Shown one piece after another: positions 22,573 through 34,089 of a stretch of 64,000 nt of DNA (the first letter of the stretch is position 1; each line of letters starts with the position of its first letter). Under the pieces are notes generated by a model that saw only the letters and a list, made by a program, of their open reading frames with translations, did not search any database and was not told the origin of the DNA. Origin of the DNA: Perca fluviatilis (lineage: Eukaryota > Chordata > Actinopteri > Perciformes > Percidae); contig NC_053128.1 in NCBI RefSeq assembly GCF_010015445.1, positions 11,700,340 through 11,764,339 on the forward strand, in the 5' to 3' direction. Both the position numbers and the translations under genes were made by a program.

Positions 22573-23573
22573 CTGTCTAGCGTGGAAAACAACCTCAGTA
22601 CCTTGGTATTTAAGGGAATTGTCCGTACCCAGTTTTACAGCTATTATTTTCTGTTTTTACTGTAAAATAATCACATTTTATTAAAAAAACATTGTTTTTT
22701 AGCCAATTTCTATTCGGATGTTAAGTCCATAAACTTGTAAGCCACAATTTACAGTACTTTCAAAATCTGCCAGTAAAACACTCATTAATTCCCATCAATG
22801 CATCTTTTCATCAAAACCCCAACATTTAAATCTCTATTCGTTTTCATAGAGCTGAACTTTGAACAGCTTTTTTTATGACACACAGCAAAGGGAGTGCAGG
22901 TGTTTCTCAGTTTGGTTCACGTGCTCTCCGAAAAATCACATTTTCAGAAAATCAATGAAGAGCAACAAAACAAAAAAGGAAGTCACCGTATGTGTGCGTT
23001 TGCTGCTTGTATGTTTACCATCATGCTCCCCTACTGGGATGCAATTTTTGTGATGTATGATTGTGATTTCCAAGCACATTGTATGAAATTCAACCAGTGA
23101 TTGATTCCCCCTTGCACAAGGGGAATGCCAGTGGGAAGATTATTGGTTTGTTTTTCTTCTCTCTCTCTTCACAGGTCATTTTCATGTTGTAAATGGAAGT
23201 ATTGATTGAAACTCTCTGTTGTTTGTCCTCAGCTCAGTTCATCATTTGAGGACAGAACAGGGATGGAAACTTGCTCAAGTTTTACTTGATAGCATGGGGG
23301 AATGTGTTCAATGGCTCCAAAGTGCTTTTTGCTGAGGGATGTTTGTAACATGTTTGTGTTTTTATTTTTTACATTTAATTTTAATTCCACTCTACTTTAT
23401 TGATTCAGTCTTTCTAATATCTATCTCTCCTTAGTTCTCCACAATCAAATGCAGTTCCCCGTCCTGTTTTTTCATTCAGTTGCTAGTGTGCCAGAGAGAT
23501 AGGTCTTTGTGATTATTTTTTTTATGATCACACATTTATTCATTGAAGTTTGTAGTAGGCTCATAGATAGTTT

Positions 23574-24174
23574 TTAGCCTAGTCCTACCAGACTCTCATA
23601 CATTTCATTTGTACAGAGAGTCTGGCCTTTCTCCATTGACAAGTGTTAACTTACATGAAGGCAGGTACTTTGTTGAAGTTTAAAACTATTGGATCTGCCA
23701 TAACCAATCGCTAACGTTTGGTCGTGACGTATATGTCATGCGCATGTGCAACAAGAGGGGAGACCGTCAAGGCTTATATTTAGCATTAGCATCGGTAGCG
23801 TTCGCCTTAGCCAACTCCTTCACCACTAACGGAGCGAGCTGGAAAATCAAACCTTTCCTGAACCCCATGGGCAGGAGGTCCACAACATCATGGCCACCAA
23901 CAAAACTCAGCAAAGACTGTTCTTGCACAGGCTATAACTTCTGGATATTCGGTGGCGTTGCCACAAAGGATCAAATGGCTTTGCTCGCATCTTTCTCCGC
24001 CGCAACTCTAGTGCACGGCCTCAACGTCATCGTTCTCAGCCACTCCCTCTGTTCGCTGATTGGACCGGTAACAATTTTGAAGGAGAAAACCCAAGACTAT
24101 ACCGCGAACCCAGACGTAGTACTGAAGGGAAATGAAAATTGAGTGTAAGTATGTAGGAGGGCGGAGCCAGGCTA
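23574..24174. mobile_element. 601-bp non-autonomous hAT-type element
   Basis: The left terminus TTAGCCTAGTCCTACC and the right terminus GGCGGAGCCAGGCTA are related inverted repeats (GCCTRG facing CYAGGC). An exact 8-bp duplication GATAGTTT flanks the element at 23566-23573 and 24175-24182. The inner ORF at 23738-24142 (134 codons, plus strand) spans most of the element but shows no transposase or other motif, and the region is G+C-richer than the flanks. The open frame is probably fortuitous, or it is a relic of captured sequence. Confidence 0.85.
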
Positions 24175-26131
24175 GATAGTTTTAGGTTAATCCGAAAAAC
24201 CTAATCTTCATTAGCAAACAAGCAAGGAGGCATGCAGATACACTTAATACTGTTAGAAGTGGACGGATCAACAAAGAGGTAGATGGACAGATAGTCCGGG
24301 TTTACTAAAAAACGGTGTAGCAAAATGTGCTTTGTGAGTTTATTGACTTTAAGAGGGGGATGGAGCAGCAGGTTGAGCAGCTGAGACGAGATCAGGTGGA
24401 AAGTGTGGAAGCCGATGTCAACGCTGCGTTAGATTCAAACACTCGCTGTAAAAGTGTTGTCAAAACTAATAAGAGTGCAGTTGCTAACCTGTAGTGATTC
24501 CTGGGCTCACTGAAGTTCAAATTTGAGTTTAATGAACACAACCTGTTCACTATTTATTTTGCTGTCAGGGTAATGTCACAGCACAGTCCACCTATAGGTC
24601 GCCAGGCTGAGGTGGGTGTGGCTTACCGCAAGTGCGTCACAGAGCTGTGGGAGTGGACAAAAGCGGAAGTTGAGGAGACTGTGGAGGACAGTCGGAGAGG
24701 AAGTATATGTGTTTCATTGCTCTATTGAATCATTTATATGTTGTGTGTGTGTGTGTGTGTATGTATATATATATATAAATCCCTATATTTAATGATAATG
24801 TCATGTGAGTCTGTCACTATGAGGGACCCATCTCACATAAACCATGAAAATATTGATTGTAGCAGCTTTAGTAAATCCAGTGGGTTACATAAGCAGCCTT
24901 GGCTGACATCTAATATTTGCATAAACCTCCGTTAAATGCAGATGCAATAAGCACACCTTGCCAGCACGGTGCAAAAGCCTTAATAAATCTCTCCCTGACT
25001 GACGTTTTACAGTGTGCCAACCGTGTCTCCAATGAATTATGTTCATACACAACTCATTTAAATAAGCAAAATCATTTTGGGGGAAACAATGCCTGAACTG
25101 ATTGCAGCTGGAGGATGCCTTTTTTGCATGTCATCTACATCCGCATGCAACTCAGCTGCTAACTGTCAAATAAACACAAAATGCCCCCAAAAATGAGTCA
25201 AGAAGTGCCCCCAAGTCAGCACTGACATGAAGCGGTCAACAGGCCATCCATGTATCTATTTATTTTAATTAATGTTCATTGAGCAGGGACAATGCACACT
25301 AATAAAACATAAAAACAAAGTCAGAATTAGCCAAGAGGTATTTTATATCTGCTGTCCCTGGACTGGTGGTAAGAGGTCACCCTAAAGGATTAAGCTATAA
25401 ATAATGCATACAGATTTAGCCCAACACAATAAAACAACAATAAAAGTTGATTATACTAATAAACATAAAAACATATTGCTAATCCATACCTCCATGACTG
25501 GATTAGCAACTGGGCACGGCAGGCAAGTGACCCCCAAGGGCTCCTAAATCTCTAGTTCACTGCATGTCAATTGGTAATTTGATTAACGGGTTAATCTGGC
25601 TGGGTATCTCTATCACTGTTCCCAGTGGTAAAACGTCACACCACTACCTGCAAACAGGACATTGCCAGTGAATAGATTAACATTGAAAATACTGTAGCAT
25701 AATCTTGCATATCTTTAAAAACGTATTAGTTGACATGAATGAGTTGTATAATAAATATAATTCATAAGAGGTTAGGTTGCCTTTGTGCCAAGTGCTCCAT
25801 CCCAATCATTCTGTCTGATCCTATCCTTCACTGACTGCTGCTGCCTTACCCTTATTTTCCACCAGCCACTTCCGCACTGCATTTTTTTATTTATTTTCTT
25901 AATCTTTTATCTCAAATCTTCTAGAAAATTTAGATGACATTTTTTTAAGTGCAACAACATAATTCCGAGATTCATCTTGGAGGTGGAGAAACATAATAGA
26001 CATCAGAAATCCCTTTTATCAGGACAACGCCAGAAAAGAGAAGGCATGGAGTTTAATTACAGTACCTGTAGTGGTAGGTAGATACTAGCTTAAAAAATCT
26101 GTGATTGTTCTGTAAAGTACTTGTTGAGACA
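24175..26131. other. No recognised gene; one probable old interspersed repeat
   Basis: A (GT)n(AT)n tract lies at about 24741-24776. At 25255-25470 the sequence 'cattgagcagggacaatgca' followed by 'ctgctgtccctggactgg' resembles an interspersed repeat that I have seen in other fish genomes and cannot classify. The rest is AT-rich without features. Confidence 0.4.
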
Positions 26132-27653
26132 CAGAGATGGCAAAAGTACTCACTTCCCGTACTTAAGTAGAAGTACAGATACTTTTGTTAAAAAATACTC
26201 TGGTAAAAGTAGAAGTACTGATTTAACTTCTTTACTTAAGTAAAAGTAACAAAGTACAGGCTTTGAAATGTACTTAAAGTATAAAAGTAAAAGTAGCCTT
26301 GCGAATGACAACCACTTTTTATTCAAAGCTACCTGGACCACACAAATGTTACTAGAGTGCAAGATGAGAAACTTCAGTGGACATAAAAACCAGGCTCTTT
26401 ATATGCCATTGTCTACATTTTAAATGGATGTCTGCCAAACATCACATATATGATTATTGTGACAGAGACTGGGACTCCAACTTAATAAGATTCTGACTGA
26501 GTAGCAAGATATGAATTCAATTGTGATTCTGTGAGAATTCACAGATCCAGTTTCTCTTTTTTAATCGTCCCCTTAACATTTAAAGGAATCTACATGTATG
26601 TGTGTGTGCTCAAATATAGAAATAATATAAAGGATACAATATGAATTACTAAACATAGATTAATTAAGAAGTTCCCCATACTTTTAGAGTTACACAGCAC
26701 ATTGGCCAGGAGTCATACTTGATGCCTCCTAGCCTATCTCAAACATCTCTCTCAGATAAGGCCAGGGATGATTGGGAATGTCTTGCTGCTTGTCTGCCTA
26801 ATCTCTGGGATCTCTGTTTTCTTCATTTTCAATCATGTCGCCGTCCATACTACTAGTGCTAACGTTACCACCATCAAGCTGCAATTATTTGCTGCAAATG
26901 AATGCAGAATGCGGCCGAATCTGTCGAGTCGTCTTGTAGTGGTGCGTTACATGCAACGTAGCCCACAGTATATTCCCATCCAATTAGATTGAATTCGGTC
27001 ATGATCACGTGAAAAATAATAACGGTAACTCCAGCGAAATGATTTGAAACTTGCTAGTGAGGACTAGATTAGGACCCTATTTAAAGCTGATGCTGGTTTC
27101 AAACTTCGCCCCCCCCCAGGTGTGTCTGTAAAACACGGACACAAACTTTTCTGTTTGTGTTTTTGACGCTTGGGAATGCGTGTAGCAACGCGGAAACCTA
27201 GCTAACAGGTGAAGAACACAAACAACTAAATCACTAGCTAACCTACTTTAACTGTGCAGGAACTATAGACCAATACAACAACAGGCTTACATGAACTGAC
27301 AACATAAGTTATACGACTTACAGTTCTCAAGGACGCACACACACCATCTCAACTGATTATCCTCCGGACAGCAGTCTCTCTTTTTTCTCACTTTTTTCTG
27401 TGTGTGCGACGCTACGCGCCGCGGTGTGAGGCGCCTGTCCGCTTAGCTTTTTCACGCATTAACCTCTTGTACAACACTAAAGTAACGAGCAAATTTTTAA
27501 AATGTAAGGAGTAGAAAGTACCGATATTCGTGTTAAAATGTAAGGAGTAAAAGTAAAAAGTCGCCACAAAAAAAAATAGTAAAGTAGAAATATCCGAAAA
27601 ATCTACTTAAGTACAGTAACGAAGTATTTGTACTTCGTTACTTCCCATCTCTG
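26132..27653. mobile_element. 1522-bp non-autonomous hAT element
   Basis: It begins CAGAGATGGCAAAAGTAC and ends TACTTCCCATCTCTG, with CAGAGATGG facing CCATCTCTG. The perfect 8-bp target duplication TTGAGACA lies at 26124-26131 and 27654-27661. Both subterminal regions are packed with the motif AAGTA/TACTT (for example 'tacttaagtagaagtacag' on the left and 'aatctacttaagtacagtaa' on the right), as hAT elements often carry for transposase binding. There is no transposase ORF inside. CAG...CTG ends and an 8-bp duplication support hAT. Confidence 0.93.
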
Positions 27654-27661
27654 TTGAGACA

Positions 27662-28049
27662 TTATAATCTGCGAGTCGGGCAGCAAGACGCTCCGCTTCT
27701 GAGATGCACTTTTCTCAGTTACTATAATCCAAACAATGACTAAAACAAGTGTTCCCTGTAGCTGAGAACATAGTCTTAAATCCGGTGATATAAGAACTTG
27801 AACTTGAACATCAGAACATTCACAGGGTTTCCTTTTTTTCTGTCGATGGGTTTCCTCACAAGTTAGCAGATCAGCGACCAATGCCAACCGCCATAAAATG
27901 TAAAAAAAGGAAGAAACGACCTGAGTGCAATGCCAGTGCAGATGGCAGAGCGTGATAGCTGGATTGAAAGGTAGGGAGATAAAAGAATATGTCAGAAATG
28001 GACTGTTTAATATAAATAATGTAAATTGCTCTGATAGTCTTCTTCTTCT
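27662..28049. other. No recognised gene
   Basis: A minus-strand ORF of 163 codons (27603-28094) spans this stretch but begins inside a MITE arm and ends inside the hAT terminus, so it is not a gene. Nothing else is seen. Confidence 0.5.
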
Positions 28050-28274
28050 AGTGTAGAAGTTTGGTATCATTTCGGGCTTTATTAGTGGGGTCATTTACGA
28101 GATACATCACTGGATCCATTAGCCCCTGCACTAAGCTATTCAGCTGATAATGCTACTCTACGCTAACTCTTCCAATGTTCGACCCAGGTGAAAAAAGCTT
28201 CTGGGGGGGGTGTTTGGCTCGAGGTCATGGTGCAAAGGACCCTAGGGTGAAATTACTCCGAACCATCACTTTAA
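28050..28274. mobile_element. Single arm of the palindromic TTAA MITE
   Basis: About 225 bp closely match the right arm of the element at 4880-5802 ('ggtatcatttcgggc', 'ttagcccctgc', 'ggtgaaaaaagcttctgggg') and end in the same terminus CCGAACCATCACTTTAA at 28274. The opposite arm is absent. It is either a deletion derivative or a single-arm relic. Confidence 0.88.
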
Positions 28275-30959
28275 GCTCTGTTTCGCTTTTACAAAGTGAT
28301 ACTATAAATTTGATGAGCGTCTTAGTGTTCAGAGAAGATGTTTGTCTCACCTTGTTATATGTTATTTACAGTTTATCAAATGAAATCAATCAGATGTGTA
28401 GTCTATGCACACATACATGCACCCATGTCACCCTGACTTTGACTTATGCAAATCAAGCACATCAGAGATATTTTCTTTAGCTCCAGTTACTAGACCAAGT
28501 TCAACAAAAAAGTGTCTCCTATGCCAGCTAGTTCTTAAGTAAAATACTGACGTGTCGTCTGGCCCCTCCTCACATTATTGTTGTTTGCTGTGCTGAACAC
28601 TGCATGCCTACATTAACAGAAGGAAAGGAAACATTCATTTTAAACTTCAGAGATGTGCTCCCTCATAGCAGAGACAAAATGTTTTGTTGTTGCCTTTAAC
28701 GCTCACCCCCCTGGAAACCTTCTTATTTGTTACATTTTCAGTTGTACTGCAGGCTATATATTGTAAACAATAATTTACATGTTCATTTTCACAGTAGTAC
28801 AGTAACAGTCTATATACGTTCGCCATACTGCAAGCATCGGAACAGTGGGTGGTTAAGGGATAATGCCATTGCTATTTACGAAATGTACCTTAATATTGAT
28901 AAAATGGTCACATCTTGAGTGAGTTTTTTTTGGGTGTAGCTGAGTTTACGTAAGCCCTCAGAGCTTGTTTAATATAGTTACATAACATACAGTTATAAAG
29001 GTAAGTGCTTAGTATCTCCTGGCAACCATGGTGTTTGTGCACTTGAATTGAAAGAGGAGAGAGAAAAACAAATCTCTTAGCTGCATATCAGCTGCATACT
29101 TCAAGACGTGTTCAAAATGAGGACGATGTCCAAAAAGCACAGAACAAACCCAGAGCTGGTATGAGTGTGTGTGTGTGTGTGTGTGTGGGGGGGGTTAGCC
29201 AACAGACTGTAATGTCATGCTTCAGTAAAGCTGCTGTGGTCAGAGCAGTCAAGAAGAAGAAGAAGAAGAAGAAGAAGGGGGAAAAAAGGCACACTGGTGA
29301 CATAATTTGTTGAATCGGCAATGTCTGCAAGAATGCTCACCTTCAGAATGTACTGTACTGAGGCATGTCTCAAAATCCACAGTGCTTTATAATTATAACA
29401 ACGTGGTGAAACGAACAAGGAAAAATGGACACTGAGTTCCCTCCATGGACCATACAAATGCAAGAGTGTTAGTATAATGATTCCTCCAATGTGTAAAATG
29501 GGCATGGATATCTATCTTTTTACTCGTTCAAAGAAAAACAAAATGAAGGCTCATACTTCTGTGAAGTCAGCTACTTTTACTCTATATTTATGCCCAGGTG
29601 TTTAAATCTATTTAAAAAATAATCTACCTATCTGTGGGAGCGCGCTCCTGCTCTGTTGGATTTATTCAGTTAATTTGGGAACCTGCAGGCACTACAAATG
29701 CACAATCCAGTGGTGCAACACCCTTTCAAGAAATGAGATTTAGCTTTGGTACCTTTTTTTTCTTCGCTATTATTGTATATTTCACTAATGCACAGCAGAG
29801 TGTAATAGGCTTTTCGCCCCGGCCCTGCCGTAATCTTTATTGCTGCAGCTCCCGTGTGATGCAGCGTGGAAAATATCAGAAGAAGAAAGGTGAAATCATT
29901 TGCTTCTGACTGTATTTCTGGTGATGATTTACATTTGTCATCCAAGTAAACATTAATATTGACTCCCCAGACATCAAATGTGTTCAAAAAAAGGAAATCT
30001 ATCCATGTAAACGATAATTGTATTTCACATTAGGTACATAAAAATGTCCATGTTTATGACAGTGTCGGTTGTTCTTGGTCACCTCACAAATCAACAGTTC
30101 TCAGAAAAGTCCAGAAGTTATGCAAATTTTTTTTAGGTTTTGCAATCTGATACATTGAGGAAAAACAAAGACTTCTCCAGATTGTTTTTTGATAATGTTA
30201 GTCTTGATTAGATAATGCTAATGTCTAGACTGTTTAGAATGTCACTTAATTGTAAAAATACATATTAATGTATGTTTGCACAACTTACTCAAGAATAGAC
30301 ATATATGATGTTGGCATATATATTTTACATATGCGCTTACGTAGTATATGCAGTAAATAGACTCTCCATTCATACTAAAGTCAAACTCACATTTGCAGCT
30401 GAACACATGGTCCATCACAGCTGCATTTAACTGATAAGGCACTTAAGGAACAAACCCGATGGCAGCACTGAGACCAAAGACCAGTAAAATAGATTGACTG
30501 TATAAATCCCATGTGGAGCTTTCCATATCTTAATAGACCAGCGAGGGGGCAATGATTTACAACCCAACAAGCTATGGTGGTAGGTTGGTGCGGTGTGTGT
30601 GCGTATGTTTGGTTCGTATTTGTGTGTTTGGCAAGCTCAGGACTTTCCTGTGCAGGACGTCACATTTATTTTTCCTGAGTTAAGAAATACAGCTCCTGCA
30701 CTACACATCTGCTCAGAGCCACATAAGGACCCGGTGAGAAACCAAATGAAGCTGTCTGCTCAGACACCGCTCTCTACCCACTCACACATTACCGACTTTC
30801 AACTGTCGACAAACCGTTAACTGTGTGTACCCTCTAATCCACACCTGAAAATGACAGCAAATCCAAATGAAACTGACACAAGGTGGATCGACTAGAGTTG
30901 ATGTGGGAAGGCTCCAAACATGCAGAGATGGGAATTTTACTCATGTTACAATGGCAGTT
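28275..30959. other. No recognised gene; small simple repeats
   Basis: Holds (GT)n at about 29166-29188 followed by a G run, and an AAG trinucleotide run at 29250-29278. 29630-29900 is non-repetitive, with overlapping ORFs on both strands and no domain. No transposon ends are recognised. Confidence 0.45.
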
Positions 30960-31215
30960 TTAAAAGGAGACATACTATGCAAATTTTCAGGTTCATACTT
31001 GTATTTTGGGTTTTTATTAAAACATATGTATGTGCTTTAATGTTAAAAAAAACACGTGATTTTTCTCATACCGTCTGTCTGAATATACCTGTATTCACCC
31101 TCTGTCTAAAATGCTCCGTTTCAGCACCTGTCTCTTTAAGTCCTCTTGAAAAAGCCTAGTCTGCTCTGATTGGCCAGCGTTTCCGGGTCTTCCCCATCTG
31201 CGCTCTCTGTTTCTC
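30960..31215 (+). mobile_element. Partial MITE with TTAA start
   Basis: Begins TTAAAAGGAGACATACTATG followed by 'caaattttcaggttcatact' and later 'gtctctttaagtcctc' and 'tctgctctgattggcc'. That order matches a teleost non-autonomous DNA transposon I recognise. No matching right terminus is found, so it is truncated. Confidence 0.6.
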
Positions 31216-31235
31216 TGCACCGTAATTGCAGACGT

Positions 31236-31559
31236 GGAATGAATGTAAATGTAAATTGATTGCATGTATATAATGCTTCTTTAGTCTTAACATCTACTCA
31301 AAGTGCTTTTACAGTACAGGAACCATTCACCATTCACACACATCCATACACTGTGGCCGAGGCTGCCATTCAAGGTGCCACCTGCTCATCAGATAAACAT
31401 TCACACACATTCACACACCGATGCCGCAGCATTTGGAGCACTTTGGGGTTCAGCGTCTTGGCATGGGACCGAACCACCAGCGATTTGAGGCACCACCAGG
31501 AAACCATCGACCTTTTGATTGGTAGACGACTGCTCTACCACCTGAGCCACAGCCGCCCC
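31236..31559 (-). mobile_element. tRNA-derived SINE
   Basis: Read on the minus strand it opens GGGGCGGCTGTGGCTCAGGT with a pol III A-box (TGGCTCAGGTGGTAGAG). It continues through a B-box-like GGTTCGGTCCC (31465-31480), a body with 'gtgtgaatgtgtgtgaatg', and a 3' end 'aagcattatataca' followed by TTTACATT repeats at 31236-31260. This is the standard plan of teleost tRNA SINEs whose 3' end mimics a partner LINE. The A and B boxes are further apart than in a tRNA, so this is not a tRNA gene. No clear target duplication was found. Confidence 0.8.
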
Positions 31560-31904
31560 TACTGTAACGGCACAGTAGCAGCACTTTCTACCCATATATA
31601 GTAAAGTTGTGACATCAAAACCGTACTGTCTGTACTGTACTGTAAAGTCTCCTCATTTAAAGACACCATTTCTAAATACGGGCTGTGTGCGTTGTCTGTG
31701 GATTGAGCATTTGATACATTCACAATATGTATAAAGCACCTTTTCAACAAAAAAGACATGGAAATCTCTGTTTTTACAATATGGGACCCATTTTGAGTCT
31801 AATATATTTATTCCAAAAGTGTACATCTGGCCCCCCACAAGTTAAGTCTGAGGGTTCAAAGATATGACTGTACATGATTGGAAAGCGTTTTTAGACACTA
31901 GTTT
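31560..31904. other. No recognised gene
   Basis: Contains short ACTGTA repeats near 31622-31646. No other feature. Confidence 0.45.
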
Positions 31905-32225
31905 AATGTGACAACGGGCCACATTTTATACAGACATTCACAGTCCCCAGACGATGAACTCTAATGACTTTAGTGATCCCCCAACCTTCTCTCTCGCGGC
32001 ACCATGAAGTTGACATTTGTGGCTTTGAGTGAAATGTCTCAAACACTTTTAGATGGATTGTCATTACATGTAGTAAAGACATCCATGTCCCACTCATGAT
32101 GAATTGTGATGAGCTTGTTAACATTGTCCTTGTATGTTAGCAGCATGATGATAGCATTTACTTCAAAGCACTGCTGTGCCCAAGTACAGCCTAAGAGTGC
32201 TGATAGCATGCTGTACACTCTTAAT
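31905..32225 (+). repeat. Diverged interspersed repeat of a common teleost type
   Basis: The order of motifs 'cagacattcacagtcccc', 'gacatttgtggctttgagtg', 'gatggattgtcattac', 'catgatgatagcattta', 'cttcaaagcactgctgtgcc' and 'aagtacagcctaag' is that of a repeat found in many fish genomes. I cannot place it in a superfamily and see no termini. No coding capacity. Confidence 0.55.
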
Positions 32226-32409
32226 ATTGTTGTTGGATGGAAAGATTTCAATGACAAGATTTCTTAAAACTTATTCAAATCTTAAATGATGCTATCCTTT
32301 TTTATTGATTGCATTGTGTAATAATTTTAATGATTAGCACTTTGCAATTTTGTATGAATATATATTAATTACTTATTTAGAAAATATATTGACGTATTTA
32401 CAATACATA

Positions 32410-32628
32410 AAAAAGTGAATTCTTTTTTTAAGATTATTTTTTGGGGTTTTCCCTTTAATCGACAGTGACAGTGGATAGACAGGAAAGGGGAAGAGAAAGA
32501 GAGGGGATAACAGGCAGAAAAGAGCCGCAGGTCGGATTCAAACCCGGGCCGCTGCAAAGGACTCAGCCTACATGGGGCGCACGCTCTTACTGGGTGAGTT
32601 AGAGGTCGCCCCCATCAAAAAGTGAATT
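32410..32628 (-). mobile_element. tRNA-derived SINE with exact 12-bp target-site duplication
   Basis: The body lies at 32421-32613. On the minus strand it starts GGGGGCGACCTCTAACTCAC (A-box region TAACTCACCCAGTAAGAGCG), has a B-box GGGTTTGAATCCGAC (complement of 32531-32545), and ends in an A-rich tail (the T run at 32422-32428). The direct repeat AAAAAGTGAATT at 32410-32421 and 32617-32628 is the target duplication left by LINE-mediated insertion. The good B-box and intact duplication suggest moderate age. It is a SINE, not a functional tRNA gene. Confidence 0.9.
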
Positions 32629-33339
32629 TGTGGGTTTGCTTGTGTCTTCTTGATATTGACTTTGTGATTTAGGAATTTAATGTAACTATATTTACAATAA
32701 CTATATATTGATTTCTCTATACACCGAAAAGATTAGGAAATAGCATTTTCAAAGCCTGCCAGGAGCTAACCTGAGGGAGCCAAAAACACAGCTTCATATC
32801 ACTCATGTGGCTGTAACCCACGATAATCTGTCCTGATTTTCTGAGACCTTTGATCTGGGATTACACAAGGACTGCTGAGGAAGGAACGAGTGTTTGGCCT
32901 GGGAGAGCTTGTGGTGCAGCCTGAGGTGCTCCAGGTCTCTGAAGTTAATGCTGCGGCTGCTAAATCCACTGACAAGACTGAAAACTGCTTTATACTACTT
33001 TGGACTGGTTTAAGTCATCAGGAACATAGCCAATTGTTTCTAGGTATTAGATTGTGTGGAATATTTTAAGGCAAAATTCACCACCTTTTATGTAGCTATC
33101 CAATCAGTGTTAATGGTAACTGTGGTCAATTTAAGCAATGAAATCCTTAGTGCATGCAATATTGTCAGAGTAAGCTGATTTGCGGCAGTGCCTTCATGTA
33201 CAAGGATGCATTGTCCAATGTCAGCCCTTATCACTCCACTCAACAGCCGGGAAACAAGACTTGGGGAACTGCTGTTGGTCTTTAGTAGTTGCAGCATTCA
33301 TCCTCTGTACAAACACTTGATATCTTCATTGCTAAACTT
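32629..33339. other. No recognised gene
   Basis: Unique-looking DNA with short ORFs and no domain, RNA gene or transposon terminus. Confidence 0.45.
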
Positions 33340-33762
33340 TACAGTACACTTGAACTTTTCTTGAAAAATTAAATGTATAAGCAATAAACTGCCATTCCAA
33401 ATACAATACTCCTAGGGATTTTGCCACTACAACCTGTTAGCTAATGTTCGTGAACTTTAGGAGAATATTTATGCATTACTGAGCCAGTTTGCATGTAGAA
33501 GCAAAGTGGCAACCTCCTGTGCTAAAAAATGAAGCCAAAAGTGCCAAAAACTGCATTTCCTTGAATGGCCACTTGAGGCTGGCTCCAAAAGCGAGTCAAT
33601 CCCCATGCCCAAGTCAGTCATTCAACACAATCAGTTTGGTGATACCGTCGGTTTTAGTCTTTAAAAAGCCGTTCTTAATAAAAGGATTTCCATCCAAAAC
33701 TGTGTCCCCAAATTTACCCATAGACAGAAACACACACATACACACACACACACACACACATC
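33340..33762 (+). repeat. Interspersed repeat, copy A (inverted copy at 53800-54205)
   Basis: About 400 bp, including 'aataaactgccattcc', 'ttgccactacaacctgttag', 'ccacttgaggctggctcc' and 'tccatccaaaactgtgtccc', recur in reverse complement at 53800-54205 at roughly 80-85 % identity by eye. Both copies end at a CA/GT microsatellite next to 'atagacagaaacacac', so the microsatellite is probably part of the element's end. It is a known type of fish repeat, but I cannot name the superfamily. Confidence 0.75.
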
Positions 33763-34089
33763 ATCCTTGTTGCAGCCTCGGGCTCTCTCCGCTGCATTTC
33801 TTCATCCATAGGCTCTGGCTCAAATAAATATGGCTGAATATCGCCTACGCCTGCGGGTGGTGGGGGGGACCAAACAAGAGTTCGGAGTATTCGGCCTTCT
33901 TGGAGACCTTGAGTGGAGTCCTGCATGGGGCTCCAGTGGGGGACTCCATAGTTCTGCTGGGGAACTTCAACGCGCACGTGGGCAATGATGGAGACACCTG
34001 GAGAGGCGTGATTGGGAGGAACGGCCTCCCTGATCTAAACCAGAGTGGTTGTTTGTTGTTGGACTTCTGTGCTAGTCATGGATTGTCTA

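Larger units (their letters stand above)
21900..23573. other. No recognised gene; two dinucleotide microsatellites
   Basis: Contains (GT)n at 22194-22243 and (CA)n at about 22487-22570. Around 22620-22790 'agttttacag...ttttactgtaaaat' resembles ends of fish DNA transposons with ACAGTAAAA motifs, but no full element can be delimited. Other short ORFs are uninformative. Confidence 0.45.

Noticed and set aside
27603..28094. 163-codon minus-strand ORF
   Set aside because: It runs from a MITE arm across unique DNA into a hAT terminus, so its ends are set by repeats.
31236..32613. tRNA-like A and B boxes suggesting tRNA genes
   Set aside because: Box spacing, SINE bodies, A-rich or LINE-like tails and a target duplication identify them as SINEs.
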